Source of the DNA: Bacteroides rodentium JCM 16496
Lineage (GTDB): Bacteria > Bacteroidota > Bacteroidia > Bacteroidales > Bacteroidaceae
Assembly: GCF_000614125.1 (NCBI RefSeq)
Contig: NZ_BAKJ01000015.1
Coordinates: 1-64,000 of the forward strand
Direction: 5' to 3'
Length of the DNA stretch: 64,000 bases
In this document: one piece after another, positions 55,581 through 64,000 of the stretch
How positions within the stretch are numbered: position 1 is the first letter of the stretch
Layout of the letters: each line of letters opens with the position of its first letter
Translations under genes and position numbers: made by a program
Notes under the pieces: model-generated
Databases searched by the model: none
What the model saw: the letters and a program-made list of their open reading frames with translations, nothing else
What the model was told of the DNA's origin: nothing

Positions 55581-55613
55581 AAAGCGGGAAGTTGCGGTTA
55601 AACTTCCCGCTTT
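55581..55613. terminator. Rho-independent terminator
   Basis: A 13-bp perfect stem pairs AAAGCGGGAAGTT (55581-55593) with 55601-55613 around a 7-base loop, followed by TGTTTTT. It sits downstream of the HU-like remnant and upstream of the DUF4890 gene. Confidence 0.85.
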
Positions 55614-55688
55614 TGTTTTTGTCATAGATACGTTGCAACACGATAGGTATAGCTGATACCAAGTATTCATTTAAAAAAAGAAGAAGTT

Positions 55689-56203
55689 ATGAAAAAATTT
55701 ATTTTGATAGGAATGGCTGCCTTTCTGATGGGCGGCATGGCGATGGCACAACAGCAGGAAAACCGCAATGGCAAGAGACCCGACCCGAAAGTGCGTGCCG
55801 AGCGTATGACAGAACGTATGGTGAAGGAATACTCCCTGAACGATACGCAGAAGAAGCAACTGCTTGAAGCCAACTTGGAGCTGACCGAGAAAATGAAAGA
55901 TATGCCGTGAGTCGCAGGGCAGATATGAGAAAAGGCGGAAGTGACAATGGTTGTTGTTGCTGTTGCGACAAGAAGTGCGATGCAAAAGCACGCAAACATC
56001 AGAAAGCAAATAGGCACCAACGGCTGACAGACGAGCAACGCGCACAGAAAAAAGCGGAGATGGAAAAGAAGCGTGAAGAGATGAAGACTGCCCGTATTGC
56101 TTATGATTCACAACTCCAGAAGATTATGACGGAAGAACAATATGCTGCATACAGCAAGAAAGTGCAGGATAGAAAAGCAAAAATGGAATCTAAAAGAAAA
56201 TAA
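55689..56203 (+). CDS. DUF4890-like small periplasmic protein (frameshifted)
   Basis: An exported protein with signal peptide MKKFILIGMAAFLMGGMAMA, followed by charged helices rich in Arg, Lys, Glu and Met (KVRAERMTERMVKEYSLND). These resemble the Spy/CpxP-like two-helix pattern, and the length and composition fit DUF4890. The frame breaks at CC 55905-55906. A third C continues to VSRRADMRKGGSDNG, a cluster CCCCC, and a second repeat with RLTDEQRAQKKAEMEKKREE, giving about 171 residues. Five consecutive Cys is unusual in a predicted periplasmic protein. It may have a chaperone or metal-stress role, but that is inference. Confidence 0.7.
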
Positions 56204-56228
56204 ATTTTCTATTGCATTCAATTTGTAC

Positions 56229-56236
56229 TATTTTTG
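56229..56236 (+). promoter_or_regulatory. -7 box of the DUF4738 lipoprotein gene
   Basis: TATTTTTG matches TAnnTTTG and lies 28 bases before ATG 56264. No perfect upstream element was found. Confidence 0.45.
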
Positions 56237-56263
56237 TCCGGTCAACTACTAAAAAACAGAACG

Positions 56264-56812
56264 ATGAAGAATATAGTCTATATTTTAGTGTGTGCATCGG
56301 TCATCTTCTTCACTGCTTGTTCGTCGCAAGACAAGAATAAGAAAGACGGTACGCAGGTATTGATGCAGGATAGTACAGAAATTGCCGGCCCACAGCGCAT
56401 GCAGGTGTCTGATGTAAAAACATCCTTTACGTATAAGGGAAAAGAGTATCAGTCTTCTGTAGTGCGCCGGCCGGATGAATCTCTGCCGATAGTGAAAAAC
56501 GAGCAGGGGGAGAAATTTGTGGATAACCGTATCACCTTGCGCATCACGTGCGGCGGGAAGCAGGTGGTGGATAAAGTGTTCACCAAAGATAATTTTGCTT
56601 CGTTGGTGGATGCCAAGTTCATGAAGTACTCCATTCTTGAGGGGCTGGTCTATGACAAGACCACTCCGCAAGGAATCATATACGCGGCGAGCGTCTGCTA
56701 TCCGCAATCCGACCTTTATGTTCCCATCAGACTGACCATTACGGCTGACGGGAAAATCTCCATGGCAAAAGAAGAACTGATGGAGGACTATCAGACAGAC
56801 AGCATTGATTAG
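56264..56812 (+). CDS. DUF4738-like lipoprotein
   Basis: A 182-residue lipoprotein with signal and lipobox MKNIVYILVCASVIFFTACS (Cys at about residue 19). The mature part is a single beta-rich domain with SFTYKGKEYQSSVVRRPDES and ends near LMEDYQTDSID. It fits the DUF4738 family of Bacteroides lipoproteins, whose function is unknown. ATG 56264 is used because it gives the signal peptide directly. It is followed by a two-component system 49 bases downstream. Confidence 0.75.
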   Translation: MKNIVYILVCASVIFFTACSSQDKNKKDGTQVLMQDSTEIAGPQRMQVSDVKTSFTYKGKEYQSSVVRRPDESLPIVKNEQGEKFVDNRITLRITCGGKQVVDKVFTKDNFASLVDAKFMKYSILEGLVYDKTTPQGIIYAASVCYPQSDLYVPIRLTITADGKISMAKEELMEDYQTDSID

Positions 56813-56861
56813 TGGATAGTTTTCCAGATTGTTTCCAGTTTTGCAGACCATCTTTGCCGGT

Positions 56862-57539
56862 ATGAAAATCCTGATTGTAGAAGATGAGCAAGATTTGCGG
56901 GAAACCATCCGCACTTCGCTCTTGAAAGAAAAGTTTGTTGTAGAGACCGCTGCCGACTATTTTTCGGCATTGGATAAAATCAATGACTACGATTACGACT
57001 GCATTTTGCTGGATATCATGTTGCCTGGCGGGAGCGGTCTGGACTTGCTGCGTGAGCTGAAACGGCTGCACCGCAGTGACAGTGTGCTTATTATCTCGGC
57101 CAAAGACTCGCTGGACGACAAGGTGGACGGGCTGGAACTGGGAGCCGACGATTACCTTACAAAGCCTTTCCATCTGGCAGAACTCAATGCACGTGTCAAG
57201 TCATTGATACGTCGGCGGCAGGCGAAGGGAGATGTGACCGTCACCCTTGGAAATCTTTTGCTCTACCCCGACAAACGGCAGGTAGAGATAAACGGAAAAC
57301 CCTTGCAGCTGAACCGCAAGGAGTTCGACCTGCTTTATTATTTTGTAGTCAACCCCGGCCGGGTCATCAATAAAATGAGCCTTGCCGAGTCGGTGTGGGG
57401 AGACAATATAGACCAGGCGGATTCGTTGGATTTTATCTACTCGCAAGTGAAGAATCTGCGTAAGAAATTGAAACAAGCTGAGGCTACCATAGAATTAAAG
57501 GCTGTCTATGGATTCGGCTACAAACTCTCCGAACTATGA
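56862..57539 (+). CDS. OmpR-family response regulator
   Basis: A 225-residue regulator with a receiver domain, phospho-Asp near residue 51 (CILLDIMLPGGSG), Lys in LTKPF near 101, and a winged-helix DNA-binding domain at about 130-225 (LQLNRKEFDLLYYFVVNPG). ATG 56862 (MKILIVEDEQDLRETIR) is the canonical start; an in-frame upstream start is less typical. It overlaps the sensor kinase gene by four bases. The adjacent PepSY-like genes are plausible targets. Confidence 0.9.
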   Translation: MKILIVEDEQDLRETIRTSLLKEKFVVETAADYFSALDKINDYDYDCILLDIMLPGGSGLDLLRELKRLHRSDSVLIISAKDSLDDKVDGLELGADDYLTKPFHLAELNARVKSLIRRRQAKGDVTVTLGNLLLYPDKRQVEINGKPLQLNRKEFDLLYYFVVNPGRVINKMSLAESVWGDNIDQADSLDFIYSQVKNLRKKLKQAEATIELKAVYGFGYKLSEL

Positions 57540-58825
57540 AGCTGCTGAGCTACACCTACCGCAAACTTGCATTGCTGCTGTTTCTGTTGATGGCGGTGTG
57601 GGGTGTGCTGTTCTATTACGCAATCATTGACGAGGTGGTGGATGAGACGGACGATACGTTGGAGAATTACGGTGAGATATTGATGGAGAGTGCGCTTCAC
57701 GACCCCTCGATACTCGAAACGGAAGGCTCGTTGATGTCTTTCTATAAGTTCACTCCTATATCCGAAGAGGAAGGGCGGCATTACAGACAAGTGTTCTATG
57801 ATGCTACGGTTTATATCGAACTGGAGGATGAAGACGAACCGGTACGTGTCATGTGTACCGCTTTCCGTATGCCCGACGGGCAATATTATGAGTTGAAACT
57901 GATGATTTCCATTTTGGAGCGGGATGACATGGTGGAGGCTATGCTTTGGTATCTGGGAGCGCTGTTCCTGTTGTTTCTCATCTGTACTTCCATCGGCATC
58001 CAGTTGGTGCTGAAGGGAGTGTTCCGTCCGTTACATAGGTTGCTTGACTGGCTGCACTGCATTCAGCCCGGCAAGGAGGTGCCTCCATTGGACAACCCGA
58101 CGAAGATACGGGAGTTCCGCCAGCTGAGCGATGCTGCATTGGATATGGGTAACCGCAGCTACAAGGCATACGAGGAGCAGAAGCAGTTCATCGAGAATGC
58201 CTCGCATGAGTTGCAGACACCGCTTGCCATCGTGAGGGGAAAAGTGGAACTGCTGGCTGAGAGTGAAGGGATGACGGAACAGCAAATGGAGCAGCTGGAC
58301 GAGATATATGCCACGCTGGGGCGTGCCGTAAAACTGAACAAGTCCCTGCTGTTGCTTTCCCGTATAGAGAACGGGCAGTATACCGAGATGGAGGATGTCT
58401 CGGTGGATGAGATATTGGATGAACTCTTGCCCGACTTGATGGATATCTATGAACATAAGCAGGTGAGACTGATACGAAAACGGGAGGAGCAGCCTTTTAT
58501 CATCCGTTGCAACCATTCGCTGGCGCAAATACTGGTTTCCAATCTGGTGAAGAATTCGTTGCTGCACAATAGGGAAGGGGGAGAGTTGCAGGTACTTACC
58601 ACTCCAACTTCGCTGGTCATAAAGAATACGGGTGATGTTCCTTTGGATGGAGAGAAGTTGTTCCGGCGTTTCTATCATGGCATGGATGGCAAGAAAGACT
58701 CCACCGGACTGGGGCTTGCCATAGCGCGTTCCATTGCGTTGTCGTCTTCATTGAAGCTCACGTATGAATGGCAGGACGGTATGCATACCTTCCGTCTGGT
58801 TAAAGAAAGTAAAATTTACTGTTAA
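57536..58825 (+). CDS. Sensor histidine kinase
   Basis: A 429-residue kinase with membrane segments at about 10-31 and 146-170 flanking a periplasmic region of about 115 residues. A HAMP-like linker follows, then the HisKA phospho-acceptor His near residue 224 (ENASHELQTPLAIV). The HATPase domain has NLVKNSLLHN and STGLGLAIARSI. Together with the upstream regulator it forms a two-component system. The sensed signal is unknown; its nearest downstream neighbours are two PepSY-like exported proteins, a common envelope-sensing arrangement in Bacteroides. Confidence 0.9.
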   Translation: MKLLSYTYRKLALLLFLLMAVWGVLFYYAIIDEVVDETDDTLENYGEILMESALHDPSILETEGSLMSFYKFTPISEEEGRHYRQVFYDATVYIELEDEDEPVRVMCTAFRMPDGQYYELKLMISILERDDMVEAMLWYLGALFLLFLICTSIGIQLVLKGVFRPLHRLLDWLHCIQPGKEVPPLDNPTKIREFRQLSDAALDMGNRSYKAYEEQKQFIENASHELQTPLAIVRGKVELLAESEGMTEQQMEQLDEIYATLGRAVKLNKSLLLLSRIENGQYTEMEDVSVDEILDELLPDLMDIYEHKQVRLIRKREEQPFIIRCNHSLAQILVSNLVKNSLLHNREGGELQVLTTPTSLVIKNTGDVPLDGEKLFRRFYHGMDGKKDSTGLGLAIARSIALSSSLKLTYEWQDGMHTFRLVKESKIYC

Positions 58826-58917
58826 CTGCGGTTATTCCCAAATCTTTCCTAATTCTCTACCGTTATTTGCAGTGTGAATAATATGAAATTTATTAGTAAC
58901 ATTAAAAAATAACGATT

Positions 58918-59358
58918 ATGAAGAAAGTATTGTCTATTCTTGTGTTGGCTCTTGTAGCTGTTCAGTTTGCCTTTGCCGGTGATGTCATCACTCAGGATAC
59001 CAAGCAGCTTCCGCTGACGGCACGCAATTTTATCAACCAGTATTTCTCGAAACCGCACATTTCACACATCAAGATTGAAAGTGAAATATTGCAGACTAAA
59101 AAATATGAAGTGCTGTTGACAGACCGTACGGAAATAGACTTCGACAAGAAAGGAAATTGGTTGGAAGTGGATTGCAAGAAGTCCGCTGTTCCCGAAGCAT
59201 TGATTCCGGTTCCGGTAAAGGAGTATGTGAAGGCTAACTTCCCGAGAGAGATTATTACTAAAATCGAACGCGGACGTACCGGTGTGGAAATTGAATTGGG
59301 TAATGACTACTCTTTGAAGTTCAACAAAAAGGGAAAGTTCGTCAGCATGGACGATTGA
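58918..59358 (+). CDS. PepSY-like (DUF2874-type) periplasmic protein
   Basis: A 146-residue exported protein with signal peptide MKKVLSILVLALVAVQFAFA. Two tandem PepSY-like/BLIP-like repeats are visible, around residues 30-85 (LPLTARNFINQYF, TEIDFDKKGNWLEVDC) and 90-145 (VKEYVKANFP, LKFNKKGKFVSMDD). Such proteins are thought to bind or inhibit periplasmic partners, but no activity is established. It follows the two-component operon and may be regulated by it. Confidence 0.82.
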   Translation: MKKVLSILVLALVAVQFAFAGDVITQDTKQLPLTARNFINQYFSKPHISHIKIESEILQTKKYEVLLTDRTEIDFDKKGNWLEVDCKKSAVPEALIPVPVKEYVKANFPREIITKIERGRTGVEIELGNDYSLKFNKKGKFVSMDD

Positions 59359-59394
59359 TTCTCCAGTAACTATTAACCTAAACTTTATAGAGAA

Positions 59395-59898
59395 ATGATG
59401 AGAATGAAGATTCAAATGTTGGCGATGATGTTCATCGCCGCCTTGGCACTTGGTGCATGCAGTGATGATGACGACAAGGATGATGTCAAAGTGCCCGAAG
59501 CAATGTCACAAGCATTGAAGTCCAAATACCCTTCCGCAATCCATGTGGAATGGGAACAGAAAGGGGGCTATTTCGTTGCAGATTGTAAAGTGGATGGGCA
59601 GGAAAAGGATGTATGGTTCAATAATCAGGCGGAATGGCAACTGACGGAAACCGAATTGCTTTGGAATAATCTTCCGGGAACAGTACAGACCTCTTTCAGC
59701 GCCAGTGAGTATGCCGGTTGGAAGATAGAGGAGATTGTTCTTTTGGAGTATCCGGTAGTGCCTATGCAGTTTGTCATTGAAGTTGAAAAGGGAAATGCAG
59801 AGTATCAATTGTTCTATTCGGAAGAAGGAGGCCTGCTGCAGACAAAAGATGTGAGCGGTGATAAGGATGATACGCATTGGCCGGTAAAACTTGATTAA
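59395..59898 (+). CDS. PepSY-like lipoprotein
   Basis: A 167-residue lipoprotein with lipobox ALALGACSDDDDKDD, in which the Cys is followed by an acidic stretch that may favour surface export. The mature domain contains PepSY-like repeats (KSKYPSAIHVEWEQKGGYFV and EYAGWKIEEIVLLEYP). It is paralogous in form to the preceding gene and probably shares its operon (36-base gap). Confidence 0.78.
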   Translation: MMRMKIQMLAMMFIAALALGACSDDDDKDDVKVPEAMSQALKSKYPSAIHVEWEQKGGYFVADCKVDGQEKDVWFNNQAEWQLTETELLWNNLPGTVQTSFSASEYAGWKIEEIVLLEYPVVPMQFVIEVEKGNAEYQLFYSEEGGLLQTKDVSGDKDDTHWPVKLD

Positions 59899-59902
59899 GG
59901 AA

Positions 59903-59991
59903 AAGGATGAAGGATTAGGGATTAAGGGTTAAGGATTAAGGATGAAGGTTCAATATGATTGCACACCCCTAATCCCTAATCCTTCATCCTT
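59903..59991. repeat. 22-bp perfect inverted repeat with heptad repeats
   Basis: Arms at 59903-59924 and 59970-59991 are perfectly complementary. The left side continues as repeated heptads (GGATTAA, GGGTTAA, GGATTAA, GGATGAA). It lies between convergent genes, so it may terminate both. The repetitive character suggests a dispersed or slippage-made palindrome. Confidence 0.8.
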
Positions 59992-60000
59992 AATCCTTTA

Positions 60001-61211
60001 CTACATCGGCTTATAATCCTTCGCCAGTCCTCCTTCGCTGGTTTCTTTGTAGAGGGAGGGCAGGTCGTTTCCGGTTTCTTTCATGACTTCCACCACCTTG
60101 TCGAATGATACGCGGTGCATGCCGTCGGTGAAGGAGGAGTAAAGGTTTGCATCCAGGGCACGTGCGGCGGCGTAGGCATTACGTTCGATGCACGGGATTT
60201 GTACCAGCCCACAAACCGGGTCGCAGGTCATTCCCAAATGATGCTCCAATCCCATCTCGGCGGCATATTCTATTTGTGCCGGACTGCCTCCAAACAATTG
60301 GTTGGCTGCGGCTGATGCCATGGAACATGCTACGCCTACCTCTGCCTGGCATCCGGCTTCCGCTCCCGAAATGGAAGCGTTGGTCTTCACGATGTTTCCT
60401 ATCAGTCCGGCTGTGGCAAGGGCACGGAGTATGCGTGTGTCGCTGAACTCCCGGCTTTTTTGCAGATGATAGAGCACTGCCGGTACAATGCCACACGAAC
60501 CGCAGGTAGGTGCAGTGACAATGACCCCGCCTGACGCATTTTCTTCACTTACTGCCAAGCATAGGCAAATACCAGTCCGCGCGACTGGAGGGAAGCCTTG
60601 TAGCCACTGGCACGTATATAATAGGTAGAAGCCTTTCGGCGCAGGTTCAGAGGGCCGGGCAAGACTCCTTCACTATCCAATCCCCGTTTTACGGCAGCCT
60701 GCATGGTTTTCCATACCTCCTGCAGGTAATCCCAAATGTCACTTTCCTCGCATTCCTTGACGTACTCCCAGTAACTTTTTCCGGTACGTTCACACCATTG
60801 CAGTATTTCGGTCATACTGTTCATTTCGTATACATCCGGGGTGTTTACGGATGATGCTCCGTCATTCTCTTCTGCCAGGGCACCGCCGCCGACACTGAAT
60901 ACGGTCCATTGGTCCGTCTCCTTGCCTTCGCTGTCCAAAGAGACGAATTTCATGCCGTTGGGATGGAAGGGCAGGAATATTTTGGGTTCCCAGATTATTT
61001 CTACCGGTGCTGCGGGTTGCAGTGTCTCGGTGATGGCAACATTGGTCATGTGTCCCTTGCCGGTAGCGGCGAGGCTTCCGTATAGGGTTACTTGGAATGC
61101 GGCTGCTTCGGGATGCCTTTCCAGGAATATCTGAGCTGCCTTACGCGGTCCCATGGTGTGGCTGCTGGATGGACCGGTACCGATACGGTAGAGTTCTTTG
61201 ATTGATTTCAT
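60001..61211 (-). CDS. sdaA: L-serine ammonia-lyase (dehydratase), iron-sulfur type (frameshifted)
   Basis: Single-chain L-serine dehydratase converting serine to pyruvate and ammonia with a [4Fe-4S] cluster. The N-terminal beta domain has the TGPSSSHTMGPRKAA motif. The alpha domain has APTCGSCGIVPAVL, GAEAGCQAEVG and MTCDPVCGLVQIPC, whose Cys residues bind the cluster. The frame breaks at AA 60557-60558 on the plus strand. One more base gives RGLVFAYALAVSEENASGG, for a protein of about 403 residues as expected. This is a conserved housekeeping enzyme, so the break is more likely a sequence error than a mutation. Confidence 0.9.
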
Positions 61212-61267
61212 ATATTTCAGATTTATGATTTAGCTTTAACTATCAATTATCAACTGTCGATTATCCA

Positions 61268-63805
61268 TTAACTCAAGTCCACAACGGTGATGCCTGCTCC
61301 GCCGAACTGTATATGTTCGTCGGCAAAGTGGCGTACTCCGGGAACAGTTTCCAGATATTGACGGATAAGCATGCGCAGGATGCCTGTCCCCGTTCCGTGA
61401 AGGATACGCACGCGTGACATGCCGACAAGGATGGCGTCATCAATGAAATAGGTAACGGCTTGCAAGGCTTCATCGCCACGCATGCCGCGGACATCAATGT
61501 CTTGCTTGAAATGCAGTTTCTTCTCGTACATGCTGTCCTGGGTCTGGGCGCTGATGAAAGTGCTTTTGGTGGACACATCAGCTTGTTTAGGCTGCGCGTT
61601 GGTACGTTCCAGCCTGTCCAGCTTTACGGTAGTCTTGATGCTGCCGAACGCGATGACAGCATTCTTGCCATTCACTTCCATTACTTCGCCCACAGAGGTC
61701 TGGCCCTTTATTCTGACGTTGCAGCCGGGGGTGATGGCTGCAAGGCGTTCTGCCTCTTTCCGCGCCTGCTGTTCTGCCAAAGCCTGGGCAGACAGTCCGT
61801 TTTCTTTTCCTTTGCCCGCTTTCTTTTCCTTTTTCCGGTTCTGCTTCTCTTTCAGCTTTTCCATTTTGCGGGCGATTTTTTCTTCCAGTTCCTTGTTGGC
61901 AAGCGCTTCCATTGATTCACGGAAGTCCGTCAACTCCTGGCGGGCCTGGCGTGTTTTTTCTTTTTCTGCTTGGGCTTCTTTGATGGAGCGTATGGTGTTC
62001 TCGATGCGTGCATTGGCTTCCTGCATCAGTTGCTCCACTTCTTCCTTCGCTTTGCGCAGAATCTCCTTCCGGGATTTCTGCAAATCTTCGATTTCGGTTT
62101 GATAGCGCTCGATGGTCTCTTCCATGTGCTTTTCACGCTGGCGTATTGTCTGGCGTTTGCCTTCCCAATAGCGTTTGTCGCGCACAATGTCTTGCAGGTA
62201 CTTATCGGCATTGATGTATTCACTGCCCACAATTTCCGAGGCATCGGCGATGACATCTTCGGGCAGACCTATCTTGCGGGCAATCTCTACAGCGAACGAA
62301 CTGCCAGGATTGCCTATCTGCAACTGGAACAGTGCTTGCATCAGATGGCGGTCATAGAGCATGGCGCCGTTTACTACACCTTCGTGGTCTTCGGCAAAAT
62401 GTTTCAGGTTCTGATAGTGTGTGGTGATGACACCGAACGTCTGTTTTTGGTTGAAGCGTTTCAATACGGCTTCGGCGATGGCGCCTCCTATCTGGGGTTC
62501 CGTTCCACCACCGAATTCATCAATCAGGATGAGGCTCCGTTCATTGCAGCTTTTCATCATGATTTTCATGTTCGTAAGGTGGGAGGAGTAGGTACTCAAA
62601 TCATCTTCAATGGACTGCTCGTCACCGATGTCGATAAATATGCTGCTGAATATTCCGGCATGACTGCGTTCGTGCATCGGGATGAGTAGTCCGGATTGCA
62701 GCATGTATTGTAATAAGCCTACTGTCTTTAGGCAGACGGACTTGCCGCCTGCGTTCGGACCGGAGATAATGAGGATACGTTGCTTTTCATTCAGTTCGAT
62801 GTCAAGCGGTACTACTTTTTTGCCATGTTTGGCGAGAGAAAGTTGCAAGAGTGGGTGTACCGCCATTGTCCAGTCCAGCAGTTGCTTGTTTTCGAGAGCC
62901 GGTTTCAGTCCGGATATTTGCTCGGCAAACAATGCTTTGGCACGTATGAAGTCTATTTCGGCAAGGAACTCGTATGATAGCAGTACGTCGGGGATGGAGG
63001 GGCGCAACTGGTTGGAGAAGTCCGTCAGGATGCGGATAATTTCTCTGCGTTCGTCACCTTCAAGTTCTCGTATGCGATTGTTGGCTTCCACTACTTCGGC
63101 AGGCTCGATGAATACGGTTTTACCACTGGCCGACTCGTCGTGTACAATACCGCGTATTTTCCGTTTCAGTGCCGGTGCAACGGGAATGACCAGACGACCG
63201 TCACGCATGGTAGGCGTTACGTCTTTGTCCACAACGCCCTCGGACTGGGCATTTCGCAGAATACTGTTCAGTGAGCGGGAGATGCTTCCCATAGTACTTG
63301 CCAGTTCCCGGCGGATGCGTGCCAACTCTGTAGAGGCATTGTCCTTGATTTTTCCGTAAGGAGAGAGGATGCCGTTTATTTTTGCTATGAGCTGTGGGAA
63401 AACGGTGATGTCTCCCGCCAGTCTTTTCAGACAAGGGTAGGGGGAATCGCCCTCTTCCTCATCATCATCGCTTTTCTGTAGGAAGCGTACAATATCACGT
63501 ATGGTTTCCAGTGAACGGCGTAGGTCAAAGAGCTCTTGTTCATCCAGATACATGCCTTCCACGCGTATGCGTTTCAGTGACGGACGTACATCAAAAAAGT
63601 ATTGTGCCGGGAAGTTGTCTTCTTCTTGGAGTATGCGTACAAATTCAGTGACTTGGTCCAAACGCTCCTCCACCTCTCCAAAGTGGTCGGAGAATGCCAT
63701 GTCCATCACCCGTTCTTCGCCAAGTGTACTGAGGCATTTTTCTTTCAGCAATTGGCGTATTTGGTCGAAACCTATTTTCTGTTCAAAGTTCTGCGGATAT
63801 ATCAT
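61268..63805 (-). CDS. mutS2: MutS2-family endonuclease/ATPase
   Basis: An 845-residue MutS homologue without the mismatch-recognition domain. The ATPase Walker A is ISGPNAGGKSVCLKTVGL near residue 350, followed by LIDEFGGGTEP (Walker B). A long coiled coil with Lys/Glu-rich sequence spans about 520-650. The C-terminal Smr nuclease domain (about 770-845) contains IDVRGMRGDEA and RILHGTGTGILR. MutS2 proteins suppress recombination and rescue collided ribosomes in some bacteria. The length is slightly above the usual 780-830. Confidence 0.93.
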   Translation of the reverse strand: MIYPQNFEQKIGFDQIRQLLKEKCLSTLGEERVMDMAFSDHFGEVEERLDQVTEFVRILQEEDNFPAQYFFDVRPSLKRIRVEGMYLDEQELFDLRRSLETIRDIVRFLQKSDDDEEEGDSPYPCLKRLAGDITVFPQLIAKINGILSPYGKIKDNASTELARIRRELASTMGSISRSLNSILRNAQSEGVVDKDVTPTMRDGRLVIPVAPALKRKIRGIVHDESASGKTVFIEPAEVVEANNRIRELEGDERREIIRILTDFSNQLRPSIPDVLLSYEFLAEIDFIRAKALFAEQISGLKPALENKQLLDWTMAVHPLLQLSLAKHGKKVVPLDIELNEKQRILIISGPNAGGKSVCLKTVGLLQYMLQSGLLIPMHERSHAGIFSSIFIDIGDEQSIEDDLSTYSSHLTNMKIMMKSCNERSLILIDEFGGGTEPQIGGAIAEAVLKRFNQKQTFGVITTHYQNLKHFAEDHEGVVNGAMLYDRHLMQALFQLQIGNPGSSFAVEIARKIGLPEDVIADASEIVGSEYINADKYLQDIVRDKRYWEGKRQTIRQREKHMEETIERYQTEIEDLQKSRKEILRKAKEEVEQLMQEANARIENTIRSIKEAQAEKEKTRQARQELTDFRESMEALANKELEEKIARKMEKLKEKQNRKKEKKAGKGKENGLSAQALAEQQARKEAERLAAITPGCNVRIKGQTSVGEVMEVNGKNAVIAFGSIKTTVKLDRLERTNAQPKQADVSTKSTFISAQTQDSMYEKKLHFKQDIDVRGMRGDEALQAVTYFIDDAILVGMSRVRILHGTGTGILRMLIRQYLETVPGVRHFADEHIQFGGAGITVVDLS

Positions 63806-63847
63806 GGTGCAAAAGTACTATTAATTCATGAAAAAAGAGAAAGGAAG

Positions 63848-63878
63848 TTTGCAGAATTAAAAATGATTTGTACCTTTG
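63848..63878 (+). promoter_or_regulatory. Promoter of the tRNA-Ser gene
   Basis: TTTG at 63848-63851, a 19-base spacer and TACCTTTG at 63871-63878 match the Bacteroidota promoter consensus. The tRNA begins 43 bases after the -7 box. A small hairpin (ACTTCC/GGAAGT) lies in the leader. Confidence 0.75.
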
Positions 63879-63921
63879 CACCGCTTTAAGAGGAAAAGCA
63901 CTTCCCGAAAAGGAAGTTTTA

Positions 63922-64000
63922 GGAGAGGTGGCAGAGTGGTCGATTGCGGCGGTCTTGAAAACCGTTGTGCTGCGAGGCACCCGGGGTTCGAATCCCTGTC
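63922..64000 (+). tRNA. tRNA-Ser (anticodon TGA), 3' end beyond the window
   Basis: The gene begins GGAGAGGTGGCAGAGTGG, the serine-type acceptor and D-arm. The anticodon loop CTTGAAA gives TGA, reading UCA codons. A long variable arm (TGTGCTGCGAGGCA) is typical of class II tRNA-Ser, and the T-arm GGTTCGAATCC is present. About ten bases of the acceptor 3' strand are cut off by the window end. Confidence 0.93.

Noticed and set aside
1-64000. CRISPR arrays, rRNA genes and complete insertion sequences
   Set aside because: No regularly spaced repeats, rRNA sequence or transposase genes were seen. The only repeats are the inverted, tandem and palindromic ones listed.

Overview
The window looks like a Bacteroides-type genome (order Bacteroidales). 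It carries UpxY/WecA/Wza/Wzc-type capsule genes, CTnDOT-family RteA/RteB and arm-binding-type tyrosine recombinases, and Bacteroides-only small families (DUF4250, DUF3843, DUF4890, DUF4738, DUF2874-type PepSY). Several intergenic regions have Bacteroidota promoters (TTTG, 18-20 bases, TAnnTTTG). Species cannot be fixed from sequence alone.

Layout. (1) 1-4.8 kb: a PRTRC cassette (proteins E, C, F, B and ThiF), a plasmid/ICE-type module, closed by a hairpin terminator. (2) 5.1-6.75 kb: a tyrosine recombinase followed by an invertible promoter. A perfect 22-bp inverted repeat plus a third partial copy flanks a promoter that points away from the capsule operon as assembled (OFF). (3) 6.75-33.2 kb: a capsule locus with the antiterminator UpxY, a WecA/MraY-type initiating transferase, Wza/Wzc-like export and length control, PHP phosphatase, Wzx flippase, Wzy polymerase, six GT2/GT4 glycosyltransferases, a WecG-type transferase, three acyl/acetyltransferases, a UDP-sugar dehydrogenase, two kinase-like proteins, and GDP-fucose genes (gmd, fcl, manC). 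(4) 33.3-44.2 kb: a large helicase, RteA-RteB, an unknown gene, three small MerR/Xis-like HTH proteins, and two tandem tyrosine integrases on the minus strand, which together look like an ICE end. (5) 44.5-64 kb: chromosomal genes: an ECF sigma/FecR/STN trio, DUF4250, a ClC channel, TrpB2, TrkH-TrkA, DUF3843, small envelope proteins, a two-component system with PepSY-like proteins, L-serine dehydratase, MutS2 and a tRNA-Ser(UGA) cut by the window end.

PRTRC genes on one side and Rte/Xis/Int genes on the other suggest that the capsule locus may be cargo of an integrative conjugative element. Two layers of phase variation are suggested. The first is promoter inversion for the whole operon. The second is slippage in long G/C runs: the three longest G/C runs in the window (C11, G8, G8) lie in exactly the three acyl/acetyltransferase genes of the locus, and each gene is out of frame as written.

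Caution: at least fourteen genes carry a frameshift. Every one can be explained by loss of one or two bases, most in homopolymer runs, and conserved chromosomal genes (sdaA, trkH) are affected too. This looks partly or wholly like assembly error, so broken genes are annotated as single genes spanning the shift.
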